The notes: generated by a model not told the origin, from the sequence alone. Counted from the first letter of the stretch, positions 51,059 to 63,210 are shown. The stretch is DNA of 64,000 nt from Sceloporus undulatus (GCF_019175285.1 NC_056527.1:120677273-120741272); one strand, 5' to 3'. Made by a program: numbers and translations.

Positions 51059-51246
51059 TAGACATTCACACTGTACCATTAAGGCCATTTGTTACCACTT
51101 TAACTGCTATAGCTGCATCCTACAGGATCCTGGGATTTGGAGCTCAGATACCCAAACAAACTACAATGCCCAGAATCCATAACATAGAGCCATGGCAGTT
51201 AAAGCAGGGTTAAACCAGATTATTTCTGTAGTGTGGACGCAGCCTA
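51059..51246. repeat. Palindromic MITE (family P), third in the row
   Basis: gacattcacactgtaccatt, taccactttaactgctatag, ctacaggatcctgggatttg (left); actacaatgcccagaatcca, gagccatggcagttaaagca, tttctgtagtgtggacgcag (right). It follows the previous copy without spacer. Confidence 0.9.
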
Positions 51247-52204
51247 AATTACAGAGCTGTGTATCTCTTTCCTTGCACACCTTGAGGAAAGTACAGTAGT
51301 TTCATGGCTGTATCTCTGGATTCTGGGCTCAGTAAGCCTTGCCTTTGATCACTCCTTCCTTGCTAAGCCAAAGAGCTCTCTGAGTTAGTTCCCAGTCAAA
51401 GTCATCTTTTGAACTAAGACAGATCTTTCGTTTCATTTCGTTTTTCAAAACCCACCTTTCACAGCCAGAGCAACTTATAGCATAGTGGCTGGTTTTAAAC
51501 CCTCCCAAGCATTGCAAAAAAAATATCCTTTCCTAGGTGTGGCCTCAAGGAGGGGAAATGGAAATAGATAATCAAAACAGAGTCGACTGAAGAGCCAGCA
51601 ATAGCATCTAATGGCGTAATGGCAGCAATTTGCCTTCTTGCTTTCTGATCCGAAGGAAGGCTTGCAATTGCACCTGACTCATTAACCCCCGATTCATAAA
51701 GACTTTCCCATGATCCTGATGAAATGGAGCAGCCATTAATATTTTTCCTGGGGATAAAAGGGGGAAAGAAAGCAGGTCACCTTGTCAGTCACAAACCTAA
51801 CACCACAAAGCAATCGAAATTTACTCATCCTTTTTTGGTGGGGGGGGGGAGATGTAAGATTTGTATTTAGGAAGATGCATTATTTAAAGAAGGAAGTGTT
51901 TGGGTCAGATGAGGATTTTTTTCCTCCCTCCAATATGAACTTTTCAACCTTTATAAAAAATCTTCATAAACATAGTTGAAAAATCTTGGCCAGAATTGCG
52001 TTGGTGTCGTTGAAGTGTGTATGTTCCCATGCCAAAGCGGTGCAAAAGGTCTATGTTCAGTTCAAGGTTGCAAAACTGGAGTTGGGTACGAGATGCTATT
52101 GTCCATGGAGATGTGCAAATGCACACTCATTGGGTTGTGTTTCAGTTGCCCACCACTTGATAACTCCACCTGTTGAGGTTTATAACATCCAAGGCCCACC
52201 AAAC
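51247..52204. other. Intergenic, nothing recognised
   Basis: A G run at about 51841-51850. Positions 52000-52140 have TGCAC-rich motifs that may belong to family T. No gene. Confidence 0.35.
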
Positions 52205-52325
52205 AGTGGTTAATACTAGACCTTTATTGGACTAACCAAAATGCACACAATACATGTTGCAAGCATTTGAAGCTCCACTGGCTTCTTCTTTATCAGGCAA
52301 AAGGCATTAAAATAATACAAGAGGA
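52205..52325 (-). repeat. Retroposon 3' end, minus strand, family uncertain
   Basis: The + strand reads actagacctttattggacta, accaaaatgcacacaataca, tgttgcaagcatttgaagct and ggcttcttctttatcaggca. Reversed this is a '...gaagaagccagtgga...cttgcaacatg...ttggttagtccaataaagg' end, common in vertebrate genomes. Confidence 0.6.
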
Positions 52326-52744
52326 AGGAAGAAAAATGATAGTGTTGGTTGTAAGGCTGCATTTTGCCAAGGTGTTGCGGTTGTCGTCCTCAGTCCAGGA
52401 AGGTGTGGAGGGTTGTTCATAAAGGCTGCAGAGAAATTCGGTGTCCTCTTTGTAACAAAGGGCCTTGTAGCCTCACAAAGGATTTGAGGCAAACTGGACC
52501 TCGAAGGGAGCATCTTTTTGCCTTGCTAACAGAATTTAAAGTGTATTTCTTAGGCTTTATCAATCTCCCTATATCCATATGGCCAGAAGGAGGAAAGGCC
52601 CACTTGCATGAATACCCTTCCATAATATCTGAGCTGAGAACAACAACCACAACATCTTGATAAAATGCAAGCCTATGTCTATCATTATCTAGATGTCTAA
52701 CAGTCTTTAACTATTGTCTAGATGTTAACATTGTCTAACATTGT

Positions 52745-52838
52745 CTAGAGGCTATTGTGTTGTAATCCACCTTGATTCCCTCGAGAGAAGGTGGAATATA
52801 AATAAATTAGATGATGATGATGATGATGATGATGATGA
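52745..52838 (+). repeat. Retroposon 3' end with (GAT)n tail
   Basis: ttgtaatccaccttgattcc, ctcgagagaaggtggaatat and aaataaattagatgatgatg. The 'aatccacctt...gaaggtggaatataaataaa' end is very common in squamates. A second copy is at 62234-62305. Confidence 0.7.
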
Positions 52839-53434
52839 ATGTTCCCCATGAACATGGTGAGCTGGAAGCAGATTTTGGCATGGAAAACTTGACTATGTCC
52901 TTCAACTGCAGGGTCTTTAGGAGAGGAAGCCTTGAGAAAATGCAAATTCAGTATCGTAATACTCCTCGGTCTTTATAATGAATCTCCTTTTCCAAGCCTC
53001 TGAGTCACGCTCCGTGACAGGCTCCCAATCAATCAGCCGGCAATATTCAGCACACGGTGCTTCTCAAACAAACCTTTTCCATGGGCACCTTTTGCATATT
53101 TACATCTTTCCAGGTTCCCATTGTGCCTCCTGCGCATCATGCCAGGCTGCCTGATAAATTACTCAGCGGCTGGGACTTGGGGAGATTGCTTCGCCAGAGT
53201 CGTCTTGGCGGTTCTTCTGCTTGATTGAAAAGTAAGGCAAAAACTTTAAAAGCCTCCAACTGCTGTGAGCGAAGAGAAGGCCCACCAAATCAATGGGGAT
53301 GGTCCTACTTTGAGGTTGTGTGGCACAACATAGTATCATTCAATAACCTTGTATTGAAAAACCAGGTTGCGCAACTCAACCAAGACACCAAATGTCCAAC
53401 TGCACACACAACTAAATGTGGTTTTACAAAGCCT
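52839..53434. other. Intergenic, repeat-poor segment
   Basis: The part 52970-53240 is unique, with gagtcacgctccgtgacagg and ccaatcaatcagccggcaat; conserved non-coding function is possible but unproved. No gene. Confidence 0.35.
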
Positions 53435-53550
53435 TTTGCCTTCTCTGCTGAAGATTGCTGGTGCTTCACAAAAGTACAAATCCCAGGATTCTGTAGGATG
53501 GAATCAGGGCTAGTGCAAGTGCATTATTTCTACAGTGCAGATGCACTCAT
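53435..53550. repeat. Palindromic MITE (family P), right half
   Basis: ccttctctgctgaagattgc, tggtgcttcacaaaagtaca, caggattctgtaggatggaa, ttatttctacagtgcagatg. Confidence 0.85.
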
Positions 53551-53559
53551 GTTCTTCCC

Positions 53560-53665
53560 ATGCCTACCATTGCACAACAGCCATTAAAAATATAACTGCA
53601 TTTGTAAGAAAACGTCCACAATTGTATGACATCAACAGGATCCTGGCATGATTTTAACCTCTACA
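53560..53665 (+). repeat. TTGCAC-rich dispersed repeat (family T), 3' end
   Basis: ctaccattgcacaacagcca, aaaaatataactgcatttgt, aag, then gacatcaacaggatcctgg. Aligns with 54660-54745. Confidence 0.55.
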
Positions 53666-54049
53666 CACAACGGATCTGCCCTGCCTTGGAAACTGCAATG
53701 CATTCTGCTTTCATTTCTCCTGAACCATTAAACATTGCTGGAGAAGAGTAAAATATTAATGCCTCCTGTATAGCTGGAAATTAAGGCCATGTTTCAAGGC
53801 CTGACAGTGACTCACATGTGTAATGTTTTAATCTTAAAGCCGCAAGACTTTGGGAGCTCAAGGCAATGGAAGGCAGTTGTGGCCAAGAGAATCTCTCCTC
53901 TCCTCCCTCTTGGGCCACATTAGTGTCCTGGAGTCATAAAGCAGGCAGCCACTTTCTATGTAATTGTTTTATGCGCGGTGGACGAAGTTCAGCTCTGTGC
54001 AAAGGAAAAGCAAGATGTCTCTGCTCGGCGTGCAGTTTTCCTGACCTAG

Positions 54050-54162
54050 AAACATAGAATCCTAGGGTTTCCATTCTTCTGCCATGCAAGGAGACACCAT
54101 CCCAACCCTCCCTGCGACAGATGGCCATCCAACCTCTGCTTAAGGACCTGCAAAAAACCCTT
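54050..54162 (-). repeat. CR1 LINE 3' end, minus strand
   Basis: aaacatagaatcctagggtt, ttctgccatgcaaggagaca, cagatggccatccaacctct, gcttaaggacctgca. Confidence 0.85.
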
Positions 54163-54177
54163 CCAAAGTTGCATTTT

Positions 54178-54375
54178 CTTGGGCTGCTGGCACATTGCAG
54201 GATTAATGCAGTTTGCCATGGCTCCATCCTATGGAATACTCTTCTGTTTGTTCTGGCACCAGAGCTCTCTGATAGAAGGCTAAGAAAAACTACACAAAAC
54301 TACAAATCCCAGAATTCCATAGCATGGAGCCATGGCAGTTAAAGCGGTGTCAAACGAGTTGATGCAGCGTGAGGC
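54178..54375. repeat. Palindromic MITE (family P), nearly complete
   Basis: gattaatgcagtttgccatg, ctccatcctatggaatactc, ctggcaccagagctctctga (left and loop); aactacaaatcccagaattc, catggcagttaaagcggtgt (right). Confidence 0.9.
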
Positions 54376-54439
54376 TAAGTTCTTACATTGGGGTTGCATG
54401 GGTTAGTTTCTTGGTTAGTTGCAACTAGAGTAGACCTGT

Positions 54440-54745
54440 TCTCTTGCTGAACAGTGAGTCAAGAAGTAGATAAATTGGTTTAGTGGCTCTCCACTACAAA
54501 TGCTATGTATAATGTGTGCAACCAATTGCACAGCCAGATATCCATAGGAATCCATGCACAATGTACATCTATGTGTAGTGGTCTCTGTGCATTCATGTAC
54601 GTTGTGCAGCCATGAGCAATGGCACCACACTTGGCTTCTGCAACCTTGAATTGAATGCAGACTTTTTATCAGCATTTGATAAAAATATTAAACTGCTTTT
54701 GTAAGTTATATATGTGCAAGACATCAAGAGGACTCCAGTCTGGAA
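54440..54745 (+). repeat. TTGCAC-rich dispersed repeat (family T), longest 3' copy
   Basis: gtgtgcaaccaattgcacag, gtacgttgtgcagccatgag, ggcttctgcaaccttgaatt, gaatgcagactttttatcag, aaaatattaaactgcttttg and caagacatcaagaggactcc. Its last 130 bp align with 53560-53665 and 23640-23705. Confidence 0.6.
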
Positions 54746-55721
54746 CACATTAAAACTTGGAAGTGTAAAAAAGTAGGCAGTACTTTGAAACTGTGAAGCT
54801 CTGTAAACATCTAGGGCTTTGCATAATGTTACTGACTGTTACCTGGTGAACTGAAGGTAAGCAGATGTTGTTTGTTCTTGGCAAGGCGTTCCGTCTCTCT
54901 CTCCGTGTCCCAGATTCTTTGTCTAATTAGGAGTTTAACTTGTGAATTCTGCAACAGAGAGGAAGAATTTAATGAAAAATAAAGCATAGTCGCTAACTGG
55001 GGGAGATACTTTGGCCTAGTTTTCTTTTCAAGAAGGCAAGAGGGAACATGAAAACGTTTCCCGGCCTTCTGGAAAAGTTGTTTGAAAGCCATTTTTGTTT
55101 TGCTGTAATCTGTCATTTCATCCTAATGGAAATGTTTCATGGAGCCAAAAAATGAAAAAGGTTATACAGTTTAGGATCATCCCACTTCCAGTTTTAGAAA
55201 GATCTCTTTCTTAATCCCAAGTAGATAAATGCACTTAGCATTTCATTAGCATTTCATTAGTTTCCATGCAATCCACTGACTTTCCCAGACCTTGGGGAAA
55301 AAGTTACTTTTCTGGATTGCATCTTCTAGCCATGCTGGCAGACAGTTTGGAGAGCGGCAATTTCCAGAAACGCACCTTTGCCCAGGATCTGGAATTTTTA
55401 TATAATCAACAATTCTGTTCTTTGTGGGAGAGAGATAGAGGAAGAAGGTATTTCCAGTGAATGTGATCAGACACATTCAATTGCAAATCAGATTTCATTA
55501 AAATTGTTTACAGGTCCTCTTTGTCCTTCTCCATCAGAAGAGAAGCCTTTGAAAAATGAAAAGGCATCTGAATTCTTTGCACAGAGGAAGGAGGTGGAAA
55601 AATATAGCTCATTTTTTGGTTAAGAAGAGGCCTTGATCCATTTCAGGTAAGGGATCCAAGAAGAGAGCCACTGCAACAAAGAGGTAAAGAAAGAGAAGAG
55701 ATCAGATTCAAACGCTTGCAG
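54746..55721. other. Intergenic, nothing recognised
   Basis: No named repeat and no supported exon. Confidence 0.4.
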
Positions 55722-55815
55722 TGGATCCATGCAAACCCTCTTGGGCAAGTCACACTCTTTCTGCCTCAGATAAAGCTTGCCAAGAAACGCCTAGCAGAGG
55801 GTCACCATTGGAGTT
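55722..55815 (+). repeat. Sauria SINE, plus strand, internal part
   Basis: gcaaaccctcttgggcaagt, cacactctttctgcctcaga, gcttgccaagaaacgcctag. Confidence 0.75.
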
Positions 55816-56954
55816 GGAGCAGTAGTCTAGTGTCATTTCACAACCACTCCATTTACCACCACTTCCAAAAACGCGGCTACTAAAATCTCCTAGACTTTTC
55901 AACTGAGATTGTGCATCGAGTTTGTGGAGAGAAAACCTGTCCATGCAGAGTTTTGCATGAATTGTTCTGTGTATTTGTGCCATGTGAGCCATGCAGAGTC
56001 GCAGGAGGGAAGGCGGGTGATGTGAAGTCCTTCTTCATTGAAAAATCCCAGAGCATCAACCCTCTATTACACCATGGGTCCTACACCATGGATACTACAC
56101 CACACCATGAGGTTGGAGAGTAGGGTGCATCTATCCACACACAACTCCACAGTCAGAGAGTTTCAAAATTTGGAGAGAGTCCGTAACAAATGCAAAGCAT
56201 CTTTGCACAATTTGCCTTGGCACATATTCAGGACAGAGAGAAACCCATCCCCAGAAAGAGCCTCCTTTTCTCTCTCTCTCCCTCCCTCCTTTTAGTGCAG
56301 CAAAGGAAAGAGGCAGATGACAACAGAAGCAGAAGGGGAGATCAAACAGCATCACTAGATGAGAAGAGACCAGAATAGCTGGAAGAGAGAATGAACGCCT
56401 ACAGCCTTCAGAAACAAAAACATTCTCATGCCCAAATGCCTTTTCATGCGTGGCTGTTTCAAAACCCTCTCAGCAAAGTTGAGTCTTAAAACGAAGCCAG
56501 GGAGCTTCCAGGAAACATGCGTTCTTTCATAAATGATGGATGGCACCAAAAGTCATTGATGCTCCTAGAACCTGGGAGGAAAGAGCTCCGTGGCAAAAGG
56601 AAAGTTTCCATGTGCCGCATGCTGAGCCTGGCAGCTTCACCCAGAAGCCCAGCAGCAAACGGATCAAAGCCAGATGGAGCACCTTGTCCTCCGCTTCCCA
56701 TACAAACTGGGAACTTGATGTCTATATTATTTCCCCCAGCTCTTCTCCCTTTGCTTTCCTTCTTCACTTTCTTTTTGTGGCATTGCTGCTTCAGAAACAT
56801 TTTGCCTACAGTCAGCCTGCTGCTCTCATCCCACATTGTCAGGACATTATGGGCATGGCTTCTACCCCTACAAAGACTCTGACAAGTGCAATGGACTTTT
56901 AAGTTGCTTTCCTGATTCCAGTGGCTCTTACTTCCAAACATTTGTGTATAGGAC
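55816..56954. other. Intergenic, nothing recognised
   Basis: Frames of 120-151 codons on both strands around 56486-56941 carry no known domain. No repeat is named. Confidence 0.4.
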
Positions 56955-57610
56955 AGGTTGTTGTTGTTGTTGTTGTTATATGCCCTTGAGTTGACTTTGA
57001 CTCATGGCAACCCTGTGCATGAGACATCTCCAAGTCTCCCTGTCCTCCACTTCTCTGGTCAGGTCCTACAAATTCATACCTGTGACCTCCCTAATAGAGT
57101 CTATCCAGCGTGCAGTCTCCCTCTCTTTCTTCTACTCTTAACCTTTCCCAGCATCATTGTCATTTCCAACGAGTCTTTCCTCCTCATGATGTGTCCAAAG
57201 TACAGCAGCCTCCATTTAATCCTCTTGGCTTCTTGGGGTATTTCAGGCTTGATCTGTTCCAGGATCCATTTGTTGGCCATCCATGGCATCCTCAGCACTC
57301 TCCTCCAGCACATCCCAGATACATTGATTTTATTCCTATCAACCTTCTGTACATGGTGATGGGGAATCTGACTTTAGTGCTCAGTTGTATATCTATGTCT
57401 TTAAGATCTTCTCTACCTCTTTCGTGGCTGCCTTTCCCATTCTTAGTCTTCTTCTTATCTCTCAACTGCAGTCTCCATTCTTAATGATGTTTGTCCCAGA
57501 TACAAGAAATCTTTGACTATTTCAATTTCCTCATTGTCTAGGCTGAATTTATGTAGGTCCTCTATGGTCATTATTTTTGTTTCCTTTATGTTCGGCAGCA
57601 AGCCAGATCA
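56955..57610 (-). repeat. Bov-B (RTE) LINE 3' part, minus strand
   Basis: The + strand opens with (GTT)n and gcccttgagttgactttgac, the reversed 3' end. Minus-strand translation gives WILEQIKPEIPQEAKRIKWR, YFGHIMRRKDSLEMTMMLGK and VKSRRKRGRL, the Bov-B C-terminal signature. It is 5' truncated and not intact. This is the best-preserved Bov-B end here. Confidence 0.93.
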
Positions 57611-58189
57611 ATACAAGGAGAGCTCAGTCTCCCCCTTAACCCATCCCTCGTCTTCTGGGGTCCATGCCACTCCAGTTTGGCCAAAGCTGTCTGCAGTCCC
57701 CAAAAGCAGTATTTCCCCTCTGAGGTTCAAGGGCATCCTGTAAGGCTAGCAAGCAGAGAGTCAGCCTTCGGCTTTTCCATGGCTTCTCTTCCGCCTGGAG
57801 AAAGACAAACTGGGCTCATAAACAAGTTTGATGCAATCTGATTTGCAAGAGAATGTGTCTAATCATGTCCTTTGCAAGAGAATCACGCTCCCTTCCCCTC
57901 CCTCCGATCCTAGAGATGCAAAGAATACTTGGCATTTTAACTCAACCTCAGTGTATCTCAAAACTTCAGGGGCAGGATGAACATAAAGGCCGTTATCTTT
58001 CTGGAGCCTTACACATGCGTAAAAGCCTTTACAGAAGTGTTTGTACCTGTGTACCAAAGAGTAACTAAATATGTCTCCACATCTCAGTAGCTGCAAAAGA
58101 AATTCCCGAATCCAGCCCTTTTGAACAAACAATGGAAGAAATTTAGCAGCAATGAGGGCCTCCTTCAGTTGAAGGTTGAGGAAGATGAG
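57611..58189. other. Intergenic, nothing recognised
   Basis: No gene or named repeat. Confidence 0.4.
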
Positions 58190-58700
58190 TTGTAAGTGCA
58201 CCTATGCGTTGCTCCTGGTGCACATTGCACATTGCGCAAGGATGTGGATGTAGGCGTTGTTATGTTTTGGCACATGTTGTCATTGCACTATGTTATTATT
58301 GCAACAAACATTGTGGATCATGTTTTTGGCATATGTTGTTAATGCACCATGTTGTCATTCAAACAAGCATTGTGGAACACTATTAAAGCATACGGTCACA
58401 CATTGAGATCCACAACCCTGGTGTACGATTTCAGCCACAGTGTTTTGGCACATGGGGGGAGTCCGATCCTTGCTGACTTGTTATTTCATAAAGCTGAATT
58501 GTGCTGTGCAACGTTTGCATTCTCAGGAAGGGAACAGACCTTGGGCAACTCCGTTGGGAGCATTGCACAAGTAGAGGCAGAAGCCTTGCCATTGTGCAAC
58601 ATACACAATGCAACCCAATGTTGTGGCAAATGGTGGGATGGAGCCCCTGTTGTGCAACAGGACATCTTGTGCATCATTTCAATTCACTAGCATAGTTGCA
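58190..58700 (+). repeat. TTGCAC-rich dispersed repeat (family T) with 59-bp duplication
   Basis: ggtgcacattgcacattgcg opens it. A 59-bp unit is repeated in tandem: ttttggcacatgttgtcatt at 58265 and ttttggcatatgttgttaat at 58324. Further motifs: ttgtgctgtgcaacgtttgc, gttgtgcaacaggacatctt. Confidence 0.55.
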
Positions 58701-59465
58701 TATTGGCTCAGCAACAGCTCTGTTATTGTAAAAATATGCATTGTGGCCCCTGATTCAATATCTTAGCCATTATTTTTGCTTACTTCTAGGGACCACAAAA
58801 TGACCCAGGAGGCCACATTTGGCCCACCAGCCACACTTTCTACTCGCCTGTGGTACCACAATTCATTTTCTGGGTTTGCTTCTATCTGAGCGGCGGCAAA
58901 AGCACTGCGCAATAATGCATGAAGCTCTTTTGCTTGAGCAACTTCTAACACTCCAGCTTCTGCCGCTGCCAATATTGTGGCAAGACTCCCACTCGCAGTA
59001 CTGAATGTTTTCCCTTGTTAGCAAAATGAAAAATTAAGGGATGATCTATTGCAGCCAACCCAAGGAAGAGGAGAAGCGAGAGATGAAAAGAGAACAAGGA
59101 GGCTATGCTTTCCATCCTAGTTACATGGAGTCAGATGCATGGAGAAAAATGCCAGCAGATCCTTCCATTGACTTGATCTTTATTGGTATGGAAAAAAGGC
59201 ATCTCCCAGTGAAACCCAGAAAGGCAGGTTTAAGACTCAAAGGAGGGAGATGGAAACAAAAGGAAAGGGATACAGGGAGAAACCCCTTACCAAACCTTCC
59301 ATGTCCTCTTAGGAGATATATAGATGATCAAGGCAGACAGCGAAGGCCCACTTTTAACCAGGCTCTGACAGCTAGCTAATTAGTTGATCTGCTAATTAGT
59401 TGACAGCTGTTCCTGGGTCCCTGTCACATCACAGGATTGTAACACCTTGATTCCGCTTTATGCCT
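58701..59465. other. Intergenic, nothing recognised
   Basis: No gene or named repeat. A short inverted motif (agctaattagttga near 59375-59405) is noted. Confidence 0.4.
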
Positions 59466-59690
59466 GTGCATTTGTGTGCCTTCAAGTCACCTGTCCATTT
59501 AGGGCGACCACATGAATTTCACAGGGTTTTCTTGGGCAAGGAATCCTCAGAGGCAATTTGGCCAGTTCCTTCCTCTGAAATATAATCTACGGCACCTGGT
59601 CTTCCTTGGTGGTCTCCCATCCAAGTACTATCCATAGCTGACCCTGGTTAGCTTCCAAGGTCAGGTGGGATCTGCTGCCTTAGGGTGACC
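59466..59690 (-). repeat. 5S-rRNA-derived Sauria SINE, minus strand, nearly full length
   Basis: Tail: gtgccttcaagtcacctgtc, cacagggttttcttgggcaa, cagttccttcctctgaaata. 5S part (complement, about 59592-59682): ggtggtctcccatccaagta, gaccctggttagcttccaag, gtcaggtgggatct. Confidence 0.93.
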
Positions 59691-60350
59691 AGCAGCCAGG
59701 GTTGATGGTCTGGAGTGGCCAGGTCTCACATAAAGAGTGGGTTCCCATCCTTTCCATATTGGAACAAGAACTTCTCTACCTCCAGCCCATTTGGGCACAA
59801 ATAAGAGTCCCAGGTTAATTCAGAGTTCTGCCAACAAGGGATGCAGGAAACCATTTTCAGCAGAGCTTCATCCACAATAGAACCCATGTCCATAAAACAA
59901 TCCATGCTGAGCTTTTTAGGATCTATCCAGGGCACTGGGCAGATTTTGGACAGGGCTTAGGGTCCCGAACCTCGGACAGCTCCTTACATTTGGGTTAATG
60001 GAGAGACTGGAGTCACTCCTCCAACCACTACTTTTGGCCTCATCCTGGTTTCTTCCTCCCAATACACTGAGTTGTATCTTTTTCTTGTATTCCAGGCTTA
60101 TGCTAGGACTCCATTTCTGTGTAATTTTAGGAGATAAGCTGCTGAGAACTCATGGTTCAGAAGGTCTCTGCCCTTATTGGGATGGCTCTGAGAGCTGCTA
60201 AAGCAGCCCAGGAAGAAGGATGCCTTCGGTGGTTCTGCAATGTTAATGGAAAGGGCAGCAGTGCCATCTGGTGTCCTCACTTTTTGCCATGCATTTTATT
60301 TTTCCGGTATGGAGATCTTTGCACAGACCTCCTGGAGTGAAACAAGGCTT
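59691..60350. other. Intergenic, nothing recognised
   Basis: No gene or named repeat. Confidence 0.4.
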
Positions 60351-61050
60351 AGAATCATAGAATCCTAGAGCAGGAAGGGAACCAAAAGAGTCATCCAATT
60401 GAACCAACTTGTAACATGCAGGAAGACACCATCCAAGCCCTCCCTGGGACAAATGGCCACCCAGCCTCCAAAGGAGACTCCATCACAATTTCCAAAGCAG
60501 CAGCATATGCCACCATCATACAGCTCTTGCCATAAGGAAGATCTTTCTAATCTCTTTTCCTGCAATTTGCATCTGTTGCTCATCTCTTGTTCTCTGGAGC
60601 AGCAGAAAACAAGTTTGCTCCATCCTCACCATGACACCCCTTCACATACAAACATACAGGGCTACACATCGCCTCTTAACCTACTCTTCTCCAGGATAAG
60701 CATACTCAACATAGTCAACCCACCTAACAATTGCATTGCCTAACCCACATTTTACTAGCTTCTTTGCAAGACTAACATGGGGACCTTGTTGAAGGCCTTG
60801 CTCAAATCAAGATATTCGCACAGCTCCCTTCATCTATCAAGCTTGTGACTATCAGAAAGAGACCAGATTAGTCTGGCATGACTTGTTCTTGAGGAACCCA
60901 TGTTGACTTGTAGTGGTCACATCATTCCTTTCTAAGTGCTTGCAGACTGTCTTTTTCATAGGATCTAGGATCTTTCTTGGTATTAATTTCAGGTGTACTG
61001 GGTGATAATTTGGGTCTTACTTTTCCATCTTTGAAGATAGGGACATAGCC
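60351..61050 (-). repeat. CR1 LINE, minus strand, 700 bp including the end of ORF2
   Basis: The + strand starts at the terminal repeat (gaatcatagaatcctagagc) and runs through ggccacccagcctccaaagg, ctccatcctcaccatgacac and tctccaggataagcatactc into reversed ORF2 (gttgaaggccttgctcaaat, gtctggcatgacttgttctt, gaggaacccatgttgacttg, ctttgaagatagggacatag). This is the longest CR1 copy in the window; it is 5' truncated. Confidence 0.93.
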
Positions 61051-61055
61051 CATAG

Positions 61056-61120
61056 TGAAGAATGCTGGGAGTTGTAGTCAAACCACATCTGGAGGAATGT
61101 ATGATTCCCAGCCACCCGGC
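61056..61120. repeat. MITE fragment of the 'gggagttgtagtc' type
   Basis: gaatgctgggagttgtagtc, aaaccacatctggaggaatg. Joined directly to the CR1 remnant. Confidence 0.6.
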
Positions 61121-61289
61121 AATAGGCCTCTGACCGCCACTGACCAAAGCGGTCAATGGGCCAGATGGACACATGTGACTATTCCTATTCAGGCCGACTC
61201 TGTCCATGGTTCATGGGTTCAGCCAAACGTGTTCAGACCTTCAAACTTGTTTACATTCAGGAATAGCTGCAATGAATCCGAATCCAAAC

Positions 61290-63210
61290 GGTCACACAGA
61301 AAATATATTTTATTACTACTCTTTTCTTCCCTTTTGAATAAACAATCATGGCAAAATAAAGATTTTTCACTGAACATATTTCATAAGCGGCACAATACAA
61401 ATTCATTTCCAGAGGAGGTACAATCTTGGCAACTATTCGTATTCAAGTTTTGGAGGAAAAAAATACTATCCCTCTCTCCACGAGACAATACATCAAAAAG
61501 ATGGGTGTTTCCCATCATTTCCAGCATGATTTCCAGTAAAACCAGTACAATTGTTTGGCGCAAGTAGCTTCTTTTCCTGTTGTACTGAAAAACACACCAA
61601 ATTTATGTCAAGGTTTGCGCAACGTAGATTTTCATTGCAATGTGCAGTTTTCAGAATTTGTCACCTTCGTTGCAGTTTTGGTGCTTTTCATTTCAAAACA
61701 AAACTGCACACATTTGACAATTTACTAAAAGGAGAGAGGAAAGGTAAAATGTGCTTTAATTTGAATCCAGACCTCGCTGCCGGAGATACGGTTTTGGTTC
61801 TTCAGTCATTCCAAGCTATATAAATATAGATATAGAGATTAAAAAAATAGACAACAAAAATATATCCCTTCAAACTGATAGCAGCAGCCTACTCAAAGAA
61901 CGTATTTTGTACATCGCCAGCAGGCACTGCCTTACATTGAATAGGTACCAAAAATAATATCTTCCTTCTCTTTATTAATACAAACTGCTTGGTCGGCAGT
62001 TTAGGAATCTGGGACTATTCTCCCCTCCTTTCCACCCCAGCTATGACTTTCCCTTAGGAAAAACCCTCCTTTCTCTCTCTTCACATTGAAGACCAAACAA
62101 AACAGTGAGGACTGCAATAGGAAACCAAAGCGGTGAGCCAGCCGCTGTCTTTGAAAACGTCACTTAAGGAAACAAGACTGAAAATACCTTTGGAAGCATC
62201 TGGGACAAAGAGTTCACCAACATCCCTTTTTGTTGTAACCCACCTCAATCCACAGGGAAAGGCGGGCGATCAATTAAATATTGTTGTTAATATTATTATT
62301 CCCCCATTTCATCCGTAGGCACACTTAAGGGATGGGGCTAATGCATTGATTTCTGTTGGACGAGAAGCTGGAAAGAAAACTATTACTAAATCTTAGTTTT
62401 GCAAATGCTAGGAAGCAAAACTCCACTTGACTTCCAACAGGAATCAAATATGACCAAGACAAGGATGGATTTGGAGTCGGTGGTGGACTCTGTATTTCAA
62501 TTGGTTTTATTCTGAATTGGACATAAAATTTAAAACGTTACTTTCTGAGCCATGAGCAAATCATATTCCTCAGAATGGAGTTTTGGAAAAATATGCTGGA
62601 AGAAGACTCTCTTGGCCTGACTTCTCCACTTTCATAGCAACAAATGGAAAATTCATGATTTTAACCACCGAAACACCAAACAATACTGTTTCGACTTTTC
62701 CCATTGCAGCAAATTCATTATAGTCATTAATTCCAGGCGAAGTCTAAAAGTTTAACCAACTGCCCAGAAAATCAGTCCATAAATTAAATTTCTGAATACT
62801 TCCAGACGCCGTTTTCAGCCTACGTCCCAATGAGCCGACCTCAAACATTTTGGTTTCTCAAAGAAGAAGTGTTACCCTTCAAACTACTCTCTGCTTAAAC
62901 ATAAATACTGGCAATAGTATACACACACACAGAATCCCTGCCTTCTTTTTTTCTATGTACAGAAACACACACTTTTCCCTTTTGCAACGGATCTCTTCTA
63001 CAGGAGCATGCCAGATGTGAGGTCAAGTGACGGTGCAATTCCACAGACGGAAAATAAGTGACCCCTCGCCTTCGGGACCAGGATAAAGACAGTGCTTTGC
63101 AAGGTTTTTGTGGGGGAAAGTGTTGGGGGAGATGACTTCTCTTCGTCTATTTACAATAGCAGCAGAAAGCAGGGGCAACAGGATGCCGGCTGCCAAAGGG
63201 ACAGGCTTTT
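61290..63210 (-). other. Possible 3' UTR of an unidentified minus-strand gene
   Basis: About 1.9 kb with only one small repeat (62234-62305), unlike its surroundings. On the minus strand it has AATAAA near 61308-61313 and another near 62505-62510, plus long T and AU-rich runs. It follows directly from the candidate last exon at 63211-63257. The gene is not identified. Confidence 0.35.
62234..62305 (+). repeat. Retroposon 3' end, as at 52745-52838
   Basis: ttgtaacccacctcaatcca, cagggaaaggcgggcgatca, attaaatattgttg. Confidence 0.6.
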
